Counted from the first letter of the stretch, positions 1-10,090 are shown. The stretch: 64,000 bases of DNA from Blastocatellia bacterium (GCA_016713405.1 JADJPF010000001.1:62001-126000); one strand, 5' to 3'. The notes: a model not told the origin generated them from the letters alone. A program made the numbers and translations.

Positions 1-695
1 AAGAAAAGATGTTTCTCCCTCTAGGTGCTGATCAAGAAGTAAGCAGCGATTTTCAATTAATTGCTGGGACAAATCGAGAGCTAAATAGTTTTGTTACTGC
101 TGGAAGGTTTAGAGAAGACTTGCTAGCTAGAATTAATTTATGGACGTTTCGACTTCCAAGCCTTCGAGATCGTGTAGAAGACCTTGAACCTAACCTTGAC
201 TATGAATTAGAAGCTTATACTCGTCGAACAGGAAACCGTGTCACGATTAGCAAGGAGGCTAGAGAAAAGTTTTTACGCTTTGCTACTTCTTCGTCAGCAA
301 AATGGAGTGGCAATTTTCGTGACTTAAATGCTGCTGTAACACGTATGACAACGCTAGCTTTAGGTGGGCGTATTTCACTAGAAATTGTTGAAGAAGAAAT
401 GGAAAGACTTAATGCTACTTGGTATAACCCTAGTGAGCCTAACAAGGAAGAAATTCTGCTGGAGTCTTTATTAGGTAAAGAAGAACTTAATAAAATAGAT
501 CGATTTGATAGATTACAGCTTTTAGATGTGTTATCCATTTGTCGAACAGCTAGGACGCTTTCTGAAGCAGGCCGAGAGCTTTTTTCTAACTCACGAGAGC
601 AGAAAAAAAATATTAATGATGCAGATCGATTAAGAAAATATTTATCCCGCTTCAATCTACAATGGCAAGACATTAAAACAGCTACTGAAGATTAG
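1..695 (+). CDS. rtcR: Sigma-54-dependent regulator RtcR, C-terminal part (5' truncated)
   Basis: This is the C-terminal third of an RtcR-type activator, which senses RNA damage and drives RNA-repair genes from sigma-54 promoters. The frame is open to the window edge, so the N-terminal CARF-like sensor and the Walker motifs lie outside. Visible are the AAA+ sensor region with a GTNREL motif, the arm FREDLLARINLWTF, and an RtcR-like tail (GNFRDLNAAVTRM) that I recall closely matching Escherichia coli RtcR. The usual partner genes rtcB and rtcA are not downstream; a flippase follows 19 bp later, so partners, if any, lie upstream. Family call is confident; the role in this host is inferred. Confidence 0.85.
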   Translation, partial: EKMFLPLGADQEVSSDFQLIAGTNRELNSFVTAGRFREDLLARINLWTFRLPSLRDRVEDLEPNLDYELEAYTRRTGNRVTISKEAREKFLRFATSSSAKWSGNFRDLNAAVTRMTTLALGGRISLEIVEEEMERLNATWYNPSEPNKEEILLESLLGKEELNKIDRFDRLQLLDVLSICRTARTLSEAGRELFSNSREQKKNINDADRLRKYLSRFNLQWQDIKTATED

Positions 696-714
696 GATTA
701 AAATTAAATAATTT

Positions 715-2226
715 ATGTCTGATACAAATAAAGAAAAAGATTCTCTAGCTCAAACCGTTGCACAAGGGACAATTTATATTACTGCTGCTAAGTTTTATTT
801 TATTGTTTCTAGCTACGCGATTTATTTTGCCCTACCACGTTTAATAAGTGCTGAACTCTTTGGTATTTATGGGTTTGTTATTAGTATTGTTTCTATTATT
901 AATGTTGTGTTAGTAACTGGTACACAGCAAACAGTCTCTAAATTTGTTTCTCAAGATTACCGTCATGCAGATTCGGTTAAGTATCAAGCCTTAAAACTTC
1001 AAGTTTTTGTTGCTGGAATTATAACGCTAATCTATTTTCTCTCTGCTCCACTGCTTGCAAGGTCTTTTAATGACCCAGCTTTAACTCGACCTCTACAGAT
1101 TTCTGCACTAATTCCTTTGTTTTATAGCTTTTATGCTGTTTATGTAGGCTACTTAAACGGTCAAAAAAAGTTTGTTCGTCAATCTATACTAGATATTACT
1201 TATTCAACATTAAAAGCAGGCGGAATTATTCTATTAGCAGTGCTAACAACTAGTGTTGATGGAGCAATTTTAGGTTTTGGGATTGCAGTAATAGTAGTTT
1301 TTCTATTCTCCCCATTTGTTGCAGGTAAAGCAGTTAATCAACAAACAGATCATAAACCTTCTGTTAGTGCTTTTCTAAGATTTCAATCTGAACTGCTAGG
1401 AGCAATTTTAGTTAGCAATTTATTACAAAGAGCAGACCTGATTTTAATTAAAAAATATATTTCGTCTGACAGCGTTACGGCTAATCAAATGGCAGGCTAT
1501 TACACAGCTTTAATGACAATTGCAGGCGTGACTTACCAAGCAATTGTTTCTGCTGCTTTTATAATTTTTCCAATAATTTCCCAAGCTAGTTTTGAGCAAC
1601 AAACGGAAGCAATGAAAGGCTATATCCGTCAAACTACTAAATACACGCTTATGTTGATGGCTTTAAGCGCGACTGTTTTTTCTGCTAATGCTCCAGTAGT
1701 TTTAGAAATACTTTACCGCAAAGAATATGCTGTTGGCGCACCAGCACTTGCTATTGCTGCTTATGGGCTACTATTTTTTGGACTAATTTATATTTTGACT
1801 ACAATTATTTCCAGTAGTGGTAAACCTAGAGTCTCATTGCTAGTTGGAGGAGCAACTTTAATTGCAAGTGTGCTACTTAATATTTTCTTAATCCCAAAAT
1901 TTGGTTTGGTTGGAGCAGCAGCAGCAACAACTATTGCAATGTTTATAGGTGTAATTCTAGCTAGTAGCTATATTTATCATAGCTTTAAGGCGTGTTTTGA
2001 TATTAAATCAACTATTAGCACTGTCCTTGCTGCCGCTTCTATGTATTTGGTAGCAAGTGTTTTACCCGCAAATATTATTAATATTGCTACAGGTAAATTA
2101 GCCATACTAATTAATTTTGCTTTTCAAGCAGGTATTCAAACAACCGTTTATTTAGTGATTTTAATTCTTACACGCGAAATTGGCCTTAAAGAAGTTAACT
2201 TAATCCGCAAAGTTATTAAAATTTGA
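715..2226 (+). CDS. Polysaccharide/lipid-linked oligosaccharide flippase (MATE/Wzx-like)
   Basis: A 503-residue polytopic membrane protein with about 12-14 hydrophobic segments spread along its length, typical of the Wzx/MurJ-like branch of the MOP flippase superfamily. The N terminus, QGTIYITAAKFYFIV followed by RLISAELFGIYGFV, is characteristic of these proteins. They move lipid-linked sugars across the inner membrane for capsule, O-antigen or exopolysaccharide assembly. No glycosyltransferases are visible next to it, so the substrate cannot be named. It starts 19 bp after the RtcR-like gene and may be co-transcribed with it. A strong bidirectional terminator follows. Confidence 0.8.
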   Translation: MSDTNKEKDSLAQTVAQGTIYITAAKFYFIVSSYAIYFALPRLISAELFGIYGFVISIVSIINVVLVTGTQQTVSKFVSQDYRHADSVKYQALKLQVFVAGIITLIYFLSAPLLARSFNDPALTRPLQISALIPLFYSFYAVYVGYLNGQKKFVRQSILDITYSTLKAGGIILLAVLTTSVDGAILGFGIAVIVVFLFSPFVAGKAVNQQTDHKPSVSAFLRFQSELLGAILVSNLLQRADLILIKKYISSDSVTANQMAGYYTALMTIAGVTYQAIVSAAFIIFPIISQASFEQQTEAMKGYIRQTTKYTLMLMALSATVFSANAPVVLEILYRKEYAVGAPALAIAAYGLLFFGLIYILTTIISSSGKPRVSLLVGGATLIASVLLNIFLIPKFGLVGAAAATTIAMFIGVILASSYIYHSFKACFDIKSTISTVLAAASMYLVASVLPANIINIATGKLAILINFAFQAGIQTTVYLVILILTREIGLKEVNLIRKVIKI

Positions 2227-2250
2227 TAGGTTGATTTTGTATAAAATAAA

Positions 2251-2280
2251 ACCCCTGCTTAAAATTGCTTAAGCAGGGGT
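2251..2280. terminator. Bidirectional rho-independent terminator
   Basis: A perfect 12-bp stem, ACCCCTGCTTAA pairing with TTAAGCAGGGGT, has a 6-nt loop and is followed by a T run on the plus strand and preceded by A residues. It sits between the convergent flippase and subtilase genes and can serve both. Confidence 0.9.
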
Positions 2281-2304
2281 TTTTTAATTAGCTAGAAAAG
2301 ATTT

Positions 2305-5300
2305 TTAACGCATACCAGTTGGACTATTAAATTGTCCTAAGCCTGTACCAGGGCCACCTACAATTGTAGTTGTTCCACCAGCAGCAGGTTTTCTTTGGAT
2401 ACGGTTGTTAAGTGTATCTCCAATAAACACATTACCAGTAATAGAAACTGTAACACCTTCAGCACCATTAACCGTACCAGGTGCAGTACCTGTTGCCATA
2501 AATACTGACCAAACGCCGCTAGTATTTACTTGAACACGTTTATTACCAGTATCAGCAACATAAACTGTACCATTGGAATCAACAAAAATGCCTCTAGGTT
2601 GATTCATCTTGCCAATAGCAGTTCCAGCAGTAGCACTAGCAAAAATTGTCCAACCTGTTGTCATTCCAGTAGTATTCATTTGAATACGGTTATTGCCAGT
2701 GTCAGAAACGTAGACAACACCATTTAGGTCAATAGCTACACTACGAGGTTGTGAAAATTGGCCTAAATTTCTACCCGCAGCACTACCAGCAAAAATAGCT
2801 GTAACTGCTGTTGCTGTGCTAGCAGTATTAGTTACTAATACACGATTATTATTTGTATCAGCAATGTACAATTTGTCGTTTTGCTCATCGTAAGCTAAAC
2901 CGCCAGGTTGATTTACAGCATTTGGCGCAGTGCCTGGCCCAACAATTACCGCCCAAGTCGTGCCACCATCGGTTGAACGTTGAATGCGATTATTACCAGT
3001 ATCAGCAACAAATATTTTCATATTATCGCTACTAGCAACAACGCCACGAGGAGCATTAAATTTTCCTGGGGTTGTGCCAGGGCCAAATCCAACAGATGTC
3101 CAAGTCATACCGTCATCATCAGAGCGTTGTAATCTGTTGTTATTTGTGTCAGCAGCATAAATGGAAGTGTTTTCTAAAGTAAATGCTGGTGCAGGATCAC
3201 AAATTATAGCATTAACCGAAACGGTTAATGTGTAGGTGGTGTTTAGCCCACCATTAGCATTTACTTCATGAACAGCTATTGTAAACTGTTGACCAGCAGG
3301 AACATTGAAAGAGTAAGTTGAATTGGTTGCGGATGATCCAGGATCAGCTAAATAATTTACACTAGGTGTAGCAGGAATAAATCCATTAGCATTGTAACTT
3401 AATGTAAATAAAGTGGTATTAGGTTGCATCAAGTTTACAGTGTAACATTGAGTGACTGCACTAGTATTTGTGAATCGATAAGAATCAAATCTTCTAACTA
3501 CTGTAGCATCATTTAAGCCAGGATTAGCTTTAGGTACTGCACAACTAGAAGGAACTCCATTACGTAGCAATCTTCCAGTTTGAGTTCCAGTAGCAGCTAT
3601 ATAGTCAGGTGAAGCTGGTGGAGTAGTAGCATCTAAAACAGTAGTAACGGTAGTTGTGCTTATAACACTTCTACCTGTTGGAATGCTAAAGTTAAACATA
3701 ACAGGACTTGTTCCACCACCAAAGTTTACAGTCAAAGTAAATGCTAAGTTAACACCACAGGTGACATTGCTGGTTAAAGCAACAACAAATGGATTAGCTG
3801 TATTAGTAACACTACTGGTAGCAGCAATATTGCCAAAATTTATTGTGCTAGTAGTTACTGTGACACCTGTAATTGGGTTTGTTAAAGCTAATGTGGCTTG
3901 AACGTTGGTTGCTGTAGTTGTACTAGGATTATTTAAGGTGACAGAAATTCTTGCTCTTTCGCCTGGGTCAATTGCTCCATTGTTGTTTGTTGGCGCACTT
4001 TCAGTAGCAGTAAATCCACCAAAATTAATTACTGCTTGACCTTGGACAGCATTTAGCATATTTACTGCATCCAAAATACCAAAACCAGAATTAATATCAA
4101 AACCATTGCCTTCAATATCTATAGCAGAAAAAGTTAAAATTGAGCGTATTTGGGCAGGTGTTAACATTGGGTTAGCTGATTTAAGTAAAGCTGTTAATGC
4201 ACCAGCATGAGGAGCCGCCGCCGATGTACCAAAGAAAGGATTTAATCCACCAGCTAATGTAGTAGAAACACCATCAGCAGCAGTTATATCTGGCTTATTG
4301 CGAACCGTCCCGCCGTTAGTGCCAAATAAAAGGTTTCCTGGCGTGATAGCTGTTCCATTAGCGTTGTAAAACATTCTTCTTGGGCCATCGGAACTAAAAT
4401 TTTCTACTAAATTAGTAGGGCTAAATGGATTTGGGAAGGGCCCAGTTACACCAGCAGAAGCAGGGCCCGCAGGAGTAGCAGCACATCCAAAAGCGTTAAC
4501 CGCGCTATTATGGCCTTTAGTTTGACCATTTGTAGCAATGCTTAAGCGTCCACGATTAGTGTTTAAGTGTAAAGCTCTTGGACTAGCAGCAGATGATTTG
4601 AAAATGACGACTCTATCACCAGCAAATGTTCCTCCAGCAGTTATTTCAAATGGATCATCATTACCATCTTGTAAGTTAGTACCTGAATCAAAAAGTATCG
4701 TTAATGTAGAATCAAAGATAAAAACGTCATAGTCATTGCTAGATTGACCTAGAGGGTCAGACCAAAACAAAGTGTAGAATGATCCTCCTCCAGCAGGAAC
4801 AGGATTAGCAATTGTTGGTGTTGGGCCGGCAGGAGTAAAATTATTAACACTTCCACCAGGTAAGTTAGCTAATGTTCCACCATCAGCAAAGTCACCTTCC
4901 CAAACGCCTGAAGTTCCTTTTTTCAAACTTCCAGCATTACCAGCAGAAGAAAAATAAATAGCTCCATTAGCTGTAACTGTGTTGACAGCCTGGGCAATGG
5001 GCCCATCTTGAAATGGAGATTCATTAAAATAAAACACATCATCAATAATGATGTCACAACCAGCCGTGCGTAGAGCTTGGATATTAGCAGCAAAATTGGC
5101 TACACCACCAAATGCAGTAGCATAGAAAAGTTGCGCACCAGGAGCAATATCATGAACAATTTGCAACATTGCTCTGCCCTCATCTGTACCTGAAACAAGG
5201 TCTTGAAGTACAGTTACAGGAGTAGTAAACCCATTAGGGTTGCCTGGGCCTGGTAGGTTGCCTGTAGTAATATCATTGGTTGCCCCGCCCAAAGCATTAA

Positions 5301-6189
5301 ATGTGTCAGATAAAACACCTATTTTTATACCTGTTCCATTGACGCTAAACATAGTTCGAGCCGTAGCAGCACGATGAGTAGTGTCTCCTTGAGAATTAAC
5401 AGTACCTATGTTTGGAGTAATTACAGGTTTTTTACGTTTGTCAGAGGATTTTTCTGCTGCACTAATCATTGCAGGCAAGTTATTTCTTACATTTGCTATT
5501 CTAGTAGCTAAACTAACTTGATTAGTTGTGTTAGGTTGAGGATTTGCTACATTTGGCCCAACAAAAGTTGAGGCTAAAGCATTATTAGTGTTGTTGCGAT
5601 CAACCACACTTTCAAGTTGTGCTTTTATTTCTGGTTGTATAAAAACAACCTGTGGAAGGCTAGCTATAGCTTCCATTGAACTTAAAGGAGCTTTTGCTTT
5701 AATAACTTTATACTGTGGGCTATCAAAGAGAATATCCGCACCAGCATCCATCAAAATTTTCTGAAAACTATCATCAGTAGTAGTAACTTTTAACTCAACA
5801 GTTACTTTACCTTCTTTATCTTTTTCCAAGTTAACCGGACGTAGAGATTCTACTCCAGGTGCAAAAGCTTCTCCACGAGCTTCTTTTACACCACGAATTA
5901 AACGAGCATCCATTTTACGTTGTGCAGGGGTACGCGAGTTTTTTTCTTGAATTAGAGCAGCAATTTGTTGTTGTGCTGCTTCTGGTAAGCCATTTGTAGT
6001 TGCTAATACTTGTGGTTCATCTGTAGGCTTATTATTAGCATTTGCACTAGTGTTACTAACTATCTGACTGTTACTTAGTGTTAATGTAGCTAAACACAAC
6101 CCTACAAGAAATGTATAAAACAAGTACCACTTAAGTTTTGGGGAAACTTTTTTATCAACTTTATTTGCTGGTTTGGCTTTGTTTCTCAT
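2305..6189 (-). CDS. Secreted S8 (subtilisin-like) serine peptidase with C-terminal NHL propeller
   Basis: About 1,294 residues. An N-terminal basic stretch and one hydrophobic segment (WYLFYTFLVGLCLATLTL) act as signal or anchor. The peptidase domain shows Asp in GIKIGVLSD (about residue 293), His in IVHDIAPGA (about 346), the oxyanion Asn in FSSAGNAG, and the nucleophile Ser in GTSAAAPHAGAL (about 654). Ig-like and PPC-like beta domains follow, then about six NHL repeats from roughly residue 1010 (patterns such as VYVADTGNKRVQ) that should form a propeller. The start at 6189 is chosen because AAGGA then sits 5 nt upstream; the ATG at 6195 would overlap that site. Probably an exported protease or surface protein; substrate unknown. 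Confidence 0.85.
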   Translation of the reverse strand: MRNKAKPANKVDKKVSPKLKWYLFYTFLVGLCLATLTLSNSQIVSNTSANANNKPTDEPQVLATTNGLPEAAQQQIAALIQEKNSRTPAQRKMDARLIRGVKEARGEAFAPGVESLRPVNLEKDKEGKVTVELKVTTTDDSFQKILMDAGADILFDSPQYKVIKAKAPLSSMEAIASLPQVVFIQPEIKAQLESVVDRNNTNNALASTFVGPNVANPQPNTTNQVSLATRIANVRNNLPAMISAAEKSSDKRKKPVITPNIGTVNSQGDTTHRAATARTMFSVNGTGIKIGVLSDTFNALGGATNDITTGNLPGPGNPNGFTTPVTVLQDLVSGTDEGRAMLQIVHDIAPGAQLFYATAFGGVANFAANIQALRTAGCDIIIDDVFYFNESPFQDGPIAQAVNTVTANGAIYFSSAGNAGSLKKGTSGVWEGDFADGGTLANLPGGSVNNFTPAGPTPTIANPVPAGGGSFYTLFWSDPLGQSSNDYDVFIFDSTLTILFDSGTNLQDGNDDPFEITAGGTFAGDRVVIFKSSAASPRALHLNTNRGRLSIATNGQTKGHNSAVNAFGCAATPAGPASAGVTGPFPNPFSPTNLVENFSSDGPRRMFYNANGTAITPGNLLFGTNGGTVRNKPDITAADGVSTTLAGGLNPFFGTSAAAPHAGALTALLKSANPMLTPAQIRSILTFSAIDIEGNGFDINSGFGILDAVNMLNAVQGQAVINFGGFTATESAPTNNNGAIDPGERARISVTLNNPSTTTATNVQATLALTNPITGVTVTTSTINFGNIAATSSVTNTANPFVVALTSNVTCGVNLAFTLTVNFGGGTSPVMFNFSIPTGRSVISTTTVTTVLDATTPPASPDYIAATGTQTGRLLRNGVPSSCAVPKANPGLNDATVVRRFDSYRFTNTSAVTQCYTVNLMQPNTTLFTLSYNANGFIPATPSVNYLADPGSSATNSTYSFNVPAGQQFTIAVHEVNANGGLNTTYTLTVSVNAIICDPAPAFTLENTSIYAADTNNNRLQRSDDDGMTWTSVGFGPGTTPGKFNAPRGVVASSDNMKIFVADTGNNRIQRSTDGGTTWAVIVGPGTAPNAVNQPGGLAYDEQNDKLYIADTNNNRVLVTNTASTATAVTAIFAGSAAGRNLGQFSQPRSVAIDLNGVVYVSDTGNNRIQMNTTGMTTGWTIFASATAGTAIGKMNQPRGIFVDSNGTVYVADTGNKRVQVNTSGVWSVFMATGTAPGTVNGAEGVTVSITGNVFIGDTLNNRIQRKPAAGGTTTIVGGPGTGLGQFNSPTGMR

Positions 6190-6323
6190 ACACATCCTTA
6201 ATTGTTTGAATAGTTTTGGGGTTAAACAACCAAATTTATGAAAAATAGGTTGCCATCAATATTTTGTTATGGGATTTATTTAAGTTTAGAAAATTAGTAT
6301 AAGCAGTTGCTTAACTTTTAGCA

Positions 6324-6953
6324 TTATAGAATAGTTCCTGTGGATCTTAAAGCTGTAGAAGAAATATCTAAGTAAAATATTTCTTGAGATATTGGAGAAA
6401 AGAAGCTTTGAAACTCTTTAGGAATATTAATGTCTGATAAAGTTTTTATTTTTTGATCTTCTTTTCGACAAGCGACTAAAAATTTTGCTCCTTGCCTAGT
6501 CATTGCTCTTAAGGAATTTATCATATCTATATCATCTTTATAGTATTTTGGTGTAAATAATCTGTTAGCAGTGTCATAACCTAAAATATAGTCACACTCG
6601 CCAAAAAGATTAGTTTTTTCTAAGAATGTAGCAGCTTTAGTGATAGCAATAGTTTTATAGTCAATAAATTGTGTTAATCGTTTAGCTACAGTAGTTTCAT
6701 TTAACCAAGGCTTATCAACGTTAGCAATTGAAAGCTCAAAGATCACTTCTTTTTTTAATATTTTTTCTGCCACTTCAGCTAACTTTTTATGTCCTTGATG
6801 AAGGGGGTTAAAAGAACCTGCCATTATTGCAAAACTACTTGGTAGAGAAGTTATTTTTCCTTTTTTAGAAATTACTAAAAGATCCTTTTTATTTTGCCAA
6901 AATGCTTGCCAAGTTACTTGTAATTCTAGATTGCTCAACAATTCTTTATACAT
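6324..6953 (-). CDS. Nucleotidyltransferase-fold protein (NadD/cytidylyltransferase-like)
   Basis: A 209-residue protein with the two signatures of the HIGH-motif nucleotidyltransferase superfamily: GSFNPLHQGH near residue 48 and ISSTALR near the C terminus. Members such as NadD transfer a nucleotide to a phosphorylated substrate and release pyrophosphate. The first 40 residues do not resemble NadD, and the central region differs from housekeeping NadD, so the substrate is unresolved. The ATG lies two bases after the stop codon of the upstream kinase reading frame, which suggests translational coupling. Confidence 0.7.
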   Translation of the reverse strand: MYKELLSNLELQVTWQAFWQNKKDLLVISKKGKITSLPSSFAIMAGSFNPLHQGHKKLAEVAEKILKKEVIFELSIANVDKPWLNETTVAKRLTQFIDYKTIAITKAATFLEKTNLFGECDYILGYDTANRLFTPKYYKDDIDMINSLRAMTRQGAKFLVACRKEDQKIKTLSDINIPKEFQSFFSPISQEIFYLDISSTALRSTGTIL

Positions 6954-6955
6954 AA

Positions 6956-9099
6956 TTAAGCATTTCTACCAGACTTTCTTAAGGATTGAAGCAGGCTAGT
7001 TTGGCCTTTGCTAATACGTGTTTGCCAATGGCTTAAAGATAATGTTTCTGGCTGATATTGTGCCAAAATATCTTTTAAGGATTCCCCATTAATTTGACGA
7101 GACTTAAAGTAAAGCAACCCTAAACATATAGCAACAAAAGGGTTTATTAAAATATAAATTAGTATATGAGAAATATTAAATAGCAATGAAACTATAGCAG
7201 CTTTAGGTAATGGACTAGGATTAATAATAAAAACATTAACTGATCCTGATGCAATACTAATAATGGATAAATAAAATAAAAAAGTAGCATAAGCTTTTTA
7301 GTAACCCTTTGGCTTAACAGATATAAGTTTTTGGCATGTTTTAACGAAGCTAACCCACCTATACCTTCAATTATCGCTACAGGAGCATAAAGAGAATACT
7401 TAAAAACTGTCCTACCTGAAGTAATTAATATAGTTAGCATTACTAAAAATATAGTAGTTAGACGTAATAATCTATTAGGCTGTTGAAGAATTTCAGTCAA
7501 AAAATTTTCTTCTGTAATAAGTTGGTATACTAAATTACTAGTGAAAAAAAATGTAGAAGAGATGCTTATTGCTAAAAAAAACTCTGCTAGGCTATAAAGT
7601 AGAGCAGGAATAAGAAAAATACGTAGTCGTTTTTTTAAGATTTCTATTGCAGGTCTAATGGATACTTCTTTTAGAGGAGCAATTATTAATTGTGCTAAAA
7701 CAGGAACACTAATTCCACTACTAATAGCACGAGTAAACATAAGATTTATTATCACACCACCAAGTATAAAAATAGTCAGTAATGTATTAATTAAAACATT
7801 AGGTGCTGTCTTAGTTAATACAGTATTTATAAAAGAAAAAACAAAAACTAATATTGCTGGAATAGAAGCTATAAGTGAAATTTGTATAAAAGTAGAGAAA
7901 TGTTCTGCATAAAGTCCAAAAGCTTGGCGCATAACACTTGCTGCTGTTTCTGAACGGGCGCGAAGTGCATTAGCAAATGCTACGGCACTTACTGGGCGTT
8001 CTGGGGCTTGTTTACTTAAAGCAGAGTTTATTAAATCCGCTACAGCTTTAGGAATATCTGGGCGTTTATCTAGAAGTGATGGAGGAGGGCTGCTAAGGTG
8101 CTGCATCATCAAAGCATTAAAATTCCCCTTAAAAGGTGGCTCACCTGTTAACATTTCATATGCAATTACACCTAAGCTATATATATCAGAGCGTTTATCT
8201 AATGTTTCCCCAACGCATTGTTCAGGTGACATATAAATTGGAGTGCCAAGAATTGCCCCTGCTTGAGTTAATTTGTCTGTAGATTTAGTTTCTTTTGGGT
8301 TTTGTTCTTGAGTTGTTCTAGCTTTTGCTACTTGTACGGCTGTTTTTTCTTCATCTGGTGAAGAATTACTAGCTGATGGCTGTACAGCAGTTTTTGTTTC
8401 ATCTTTTTCTACTAAATTGCTTTGAGGATTGACTTGAACAGCAGTTTTTGTTTCTTTATCAGGCGAGTTTTGAATAATTTGAACATTAGTAACAGCTTCT
8501 TGGAAAGTGTCTTGAGTTTTTAATTTGTTGGTTAAATTACCACTTATTTTATTATTGGTTGGTTCGGAGGATGTGCCTGGTTGAGCTAATTTAGCTAGGC
8601 CAAAATCCAAGACTTTTACTGTAAACCCTCCTCGCTCGTTGGGTTCTAGCCAAATGTTATCAGGCTTTAAGTCACGATGGATTATTCCTTCTGTGTGGGC
8701 TTTTTCTATTGCTAAACAGGTTTGCTCTAAAATATCTACCACCCAAGCTAATGGCAAGTTTTTTTCTTCTTTAAGTACATCGCCTAAATTACAACCATCA
8801 AGATATTCCATTACTAGATAAGCTAATTGGGATTTTCCTAATTCAGCAAAACCAAAATCCGTTACATTAACAACATTTGGATGTCGGAGCCGTCCGGCTG
8901 CTTCTGCTTCACGGCGAAAGCGTTCTACAAATTCCGTATGACTCATAAATTGAGGAGTAATAACTTTTAGCGCGACAGGTCTTAAAGTTCCTATATGAGT
9001 AGCTAGATAGACAGCACCCATTCCACCTTGTCCAAGTTGTTTTTCTATTCGATATTTATTATCTAAGGTTTGTCCAACTAACTCTGCTAACAAAGACAT
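6956..9099 (-). CDS. Membrane Ser/Thr protein kinase with activation-loop insert (frameshifted)
   Basis: A PknB-type kinase. The Gly loop GQGGMG is at residues 23-28, the beta-3 Lys is in VALKV (45), HRDLKPDN starts at 141 and DFG is at 165-167. About 110 residues separate DFG from GTPIYMSPEQ (285), far more than usual, and this insert carries three KTAVQ-type repeats. A hydrophobic C-terminal region with about six membrane segments follows. The main frame stops at 7192, but adding one A to the A6 run at 7278-7283 joins it to a 76-codon frame ending at 6956, giving a continuous membrane tail (LSIISIASGSVNV...) and a short cytoplasmic end. The nucleotidyltransferase gene follows 2 bp later. 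Confidence 0.8.
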
Positions 9100-9120
9100 C
9101 TTTTGCTCCTAACAAACTAA

Positions 9121-9144
9121 AGCCCAGCGATAGAACACTGGGCT
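9121..9144 (-). terminator. Hairpin downstream of the Gln/Tyr-rich gene
   Basis: AGCCCAG pairs with CTGGGCT around a 10-nt loop, followed by a T-rich stretch when read on the minus strand. It lies between the Gln/Tyr-rich gene and the kinase gene and could end or attenuate read-through into the kinase. Confidence 0.5.
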
Positions 9145-9217
9145 ATTATCAAACTTTCCTGATAGATATTACAAGTTTTAATTTTTTCTTTAGAATCAAT
9201 AATTTAGTCTAATTAGC

Positions 9218-10018
9218 TTAAAAGATTCGTCCAAAAATAATTAAAAGAGCAAGAATTACATCTATTATTCCCATGACTTTGGCAAATTTTAATTTACCAG
9301 CAAATTCATGACCTAAGTTATATTGCTGCATTAAATCTAGTGCTTTATTTGCACGTGAAAAAGCTAAAGTACCAAAAATTAAACCGCCAATAAAAAAACC
9401 TATAATTGAAAAAGCCATAGAGCGTTTTGCTAGTTTTTTAATTTCTTCATAAGTTTGGGCTTGTTGCAAATCATACTGCATTTGTTGTCCGTAAACAGGC
9501 GGACTCATCGATTGTTGGTTATAAGCTTGTCCATAAGCTTGCCCATAGTTTTGTTGTTGTCCATATTGTTGGCCTTGGGCATAGGTTGTTTGTTGCTGGT
9601 TATATGGTTGTTGTCCGTATTGTTGATTTTGTTGAGGATATTGAGCCTGTCCATATTGCTGTTGCCCATACTGTTGATTTTGCTGAGGATATTGAGCTTG
9701 GCCGTATTGCTGTCCATATGGTTGTTGGTTGTATTGTTGATTTTGTTGAGGATATTGGGCTTGGCCGTATTGTTGACCATATTGTTGGTTTTGTTGAGGA
9801 TATTGGTTTTGGTTGTATTGTTGGCCGTATTGTTGGTTTTGTTGAGGATATTGGGCTTGGCCGTATTGTTGACCGTATTGTTGGTTTTGTTCCTGATTAT
9901 AGGCTTGACCATATTGATCTTGTTGTTGATTATATTGTGGAAGTGCTTGACCATATTGTTGTTGGTTATTATTGCCAAACTGTTGATTATATGGATTTTT
10001 TGGATAATTATTATCCAT
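9218..10018 (-). CDS. Gln/Tyr/Asn-rich low-complexity protein with C-terminal membrane module
   Basis: A 266-residue protein of unknown function. Residues about 10-185 are almost only Q, Y, N, G, P and A, in repeats of the type YGQAQYPQQNQQ, a prion-like composition expected to be disordered or phase separating. Residues about 185-266 form a small module with two hydrophobic helices (SMAFSIIGFFIGGLIFGTLAF and VMGIIDVILALLIIFG) separated by an Ala-Leu-rich helix ending in QQYNLGHEF. The kinase-like/DnaJ fusion at 43.1-45.3 kb ends in the same kind of module, with a Pro/Gln/Asn-rich linker before it. It lies upstream of the membrane kinase on the same strand, with a hairpin between. Confidence 0.75.
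   Translation of the reverse strand: MDNNYPKNPYNQQFGNNNQQQYGQALPQYNQQQDQYGQAYNQEQNQQYGQQYGQAQYPQQNQQYGQQYNQNQYPQQNQQYGQQYGQAQYPQQNQQYNQQPYGQQYGQAQYPQQNQQYGQQQYGQAQYPQQNQQYGQQPYNQQQTTYAQGQQYGQQQNYGQAYGQAYNQQSMSPPVYGQQMQYDLQQAQTYEEIKKLAKRSMAFSIIGFFIGGLIFGTLAFSRANKALDLMQQYNLGHEFAGKLKFAKVMGIIDVILALLIIFGRIF
9500..9990 (-). repeat. In-gene tandem repeats coding for YGQ/YPQQNQQ units
   Basis: Degenerate tandem units of a few tens of bases, such as TATTGTTGATTTTGTTGAGG and close variants on the plus strand, recur through the gene. The repeats create long open frames in four other phases, which are composition artefacts. Such arrays commonly change copy number by slippage. Confidence 0.8.
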
Positions 10019-10090
10019 TAAATTTATCCTTCCTGTAACTAGTTGTTACTGCAAGTTTTCGTTATTTCAATACTGCTTTACTTAATCAAT

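Noticed and set aside
215..673. 152-codon minus-strand frame over rtcR
   Set aside because: Antisense shadow of a well-recognised RtcR C terminus.
6956..7186. A separate 76-residue small membrane protein
   Set aside because: It reads as the missing C-terminal tail of the kinase once one base is added at 7278-7283.
9560..9900. Regular DNA repeats resembling a CRISPR array
   Set aside because: The repeats are degenerate, lack unique spacers of constant size and are in frame within a coding gene.
9455..10038. Long Leu-, Asn- or Val/Ile-rich open frames in other phases of the Gln/Tyr-rich gene
   Set aside because: They arise from the repeated codons of the real gene, with biased and implausible composition and no start signals.
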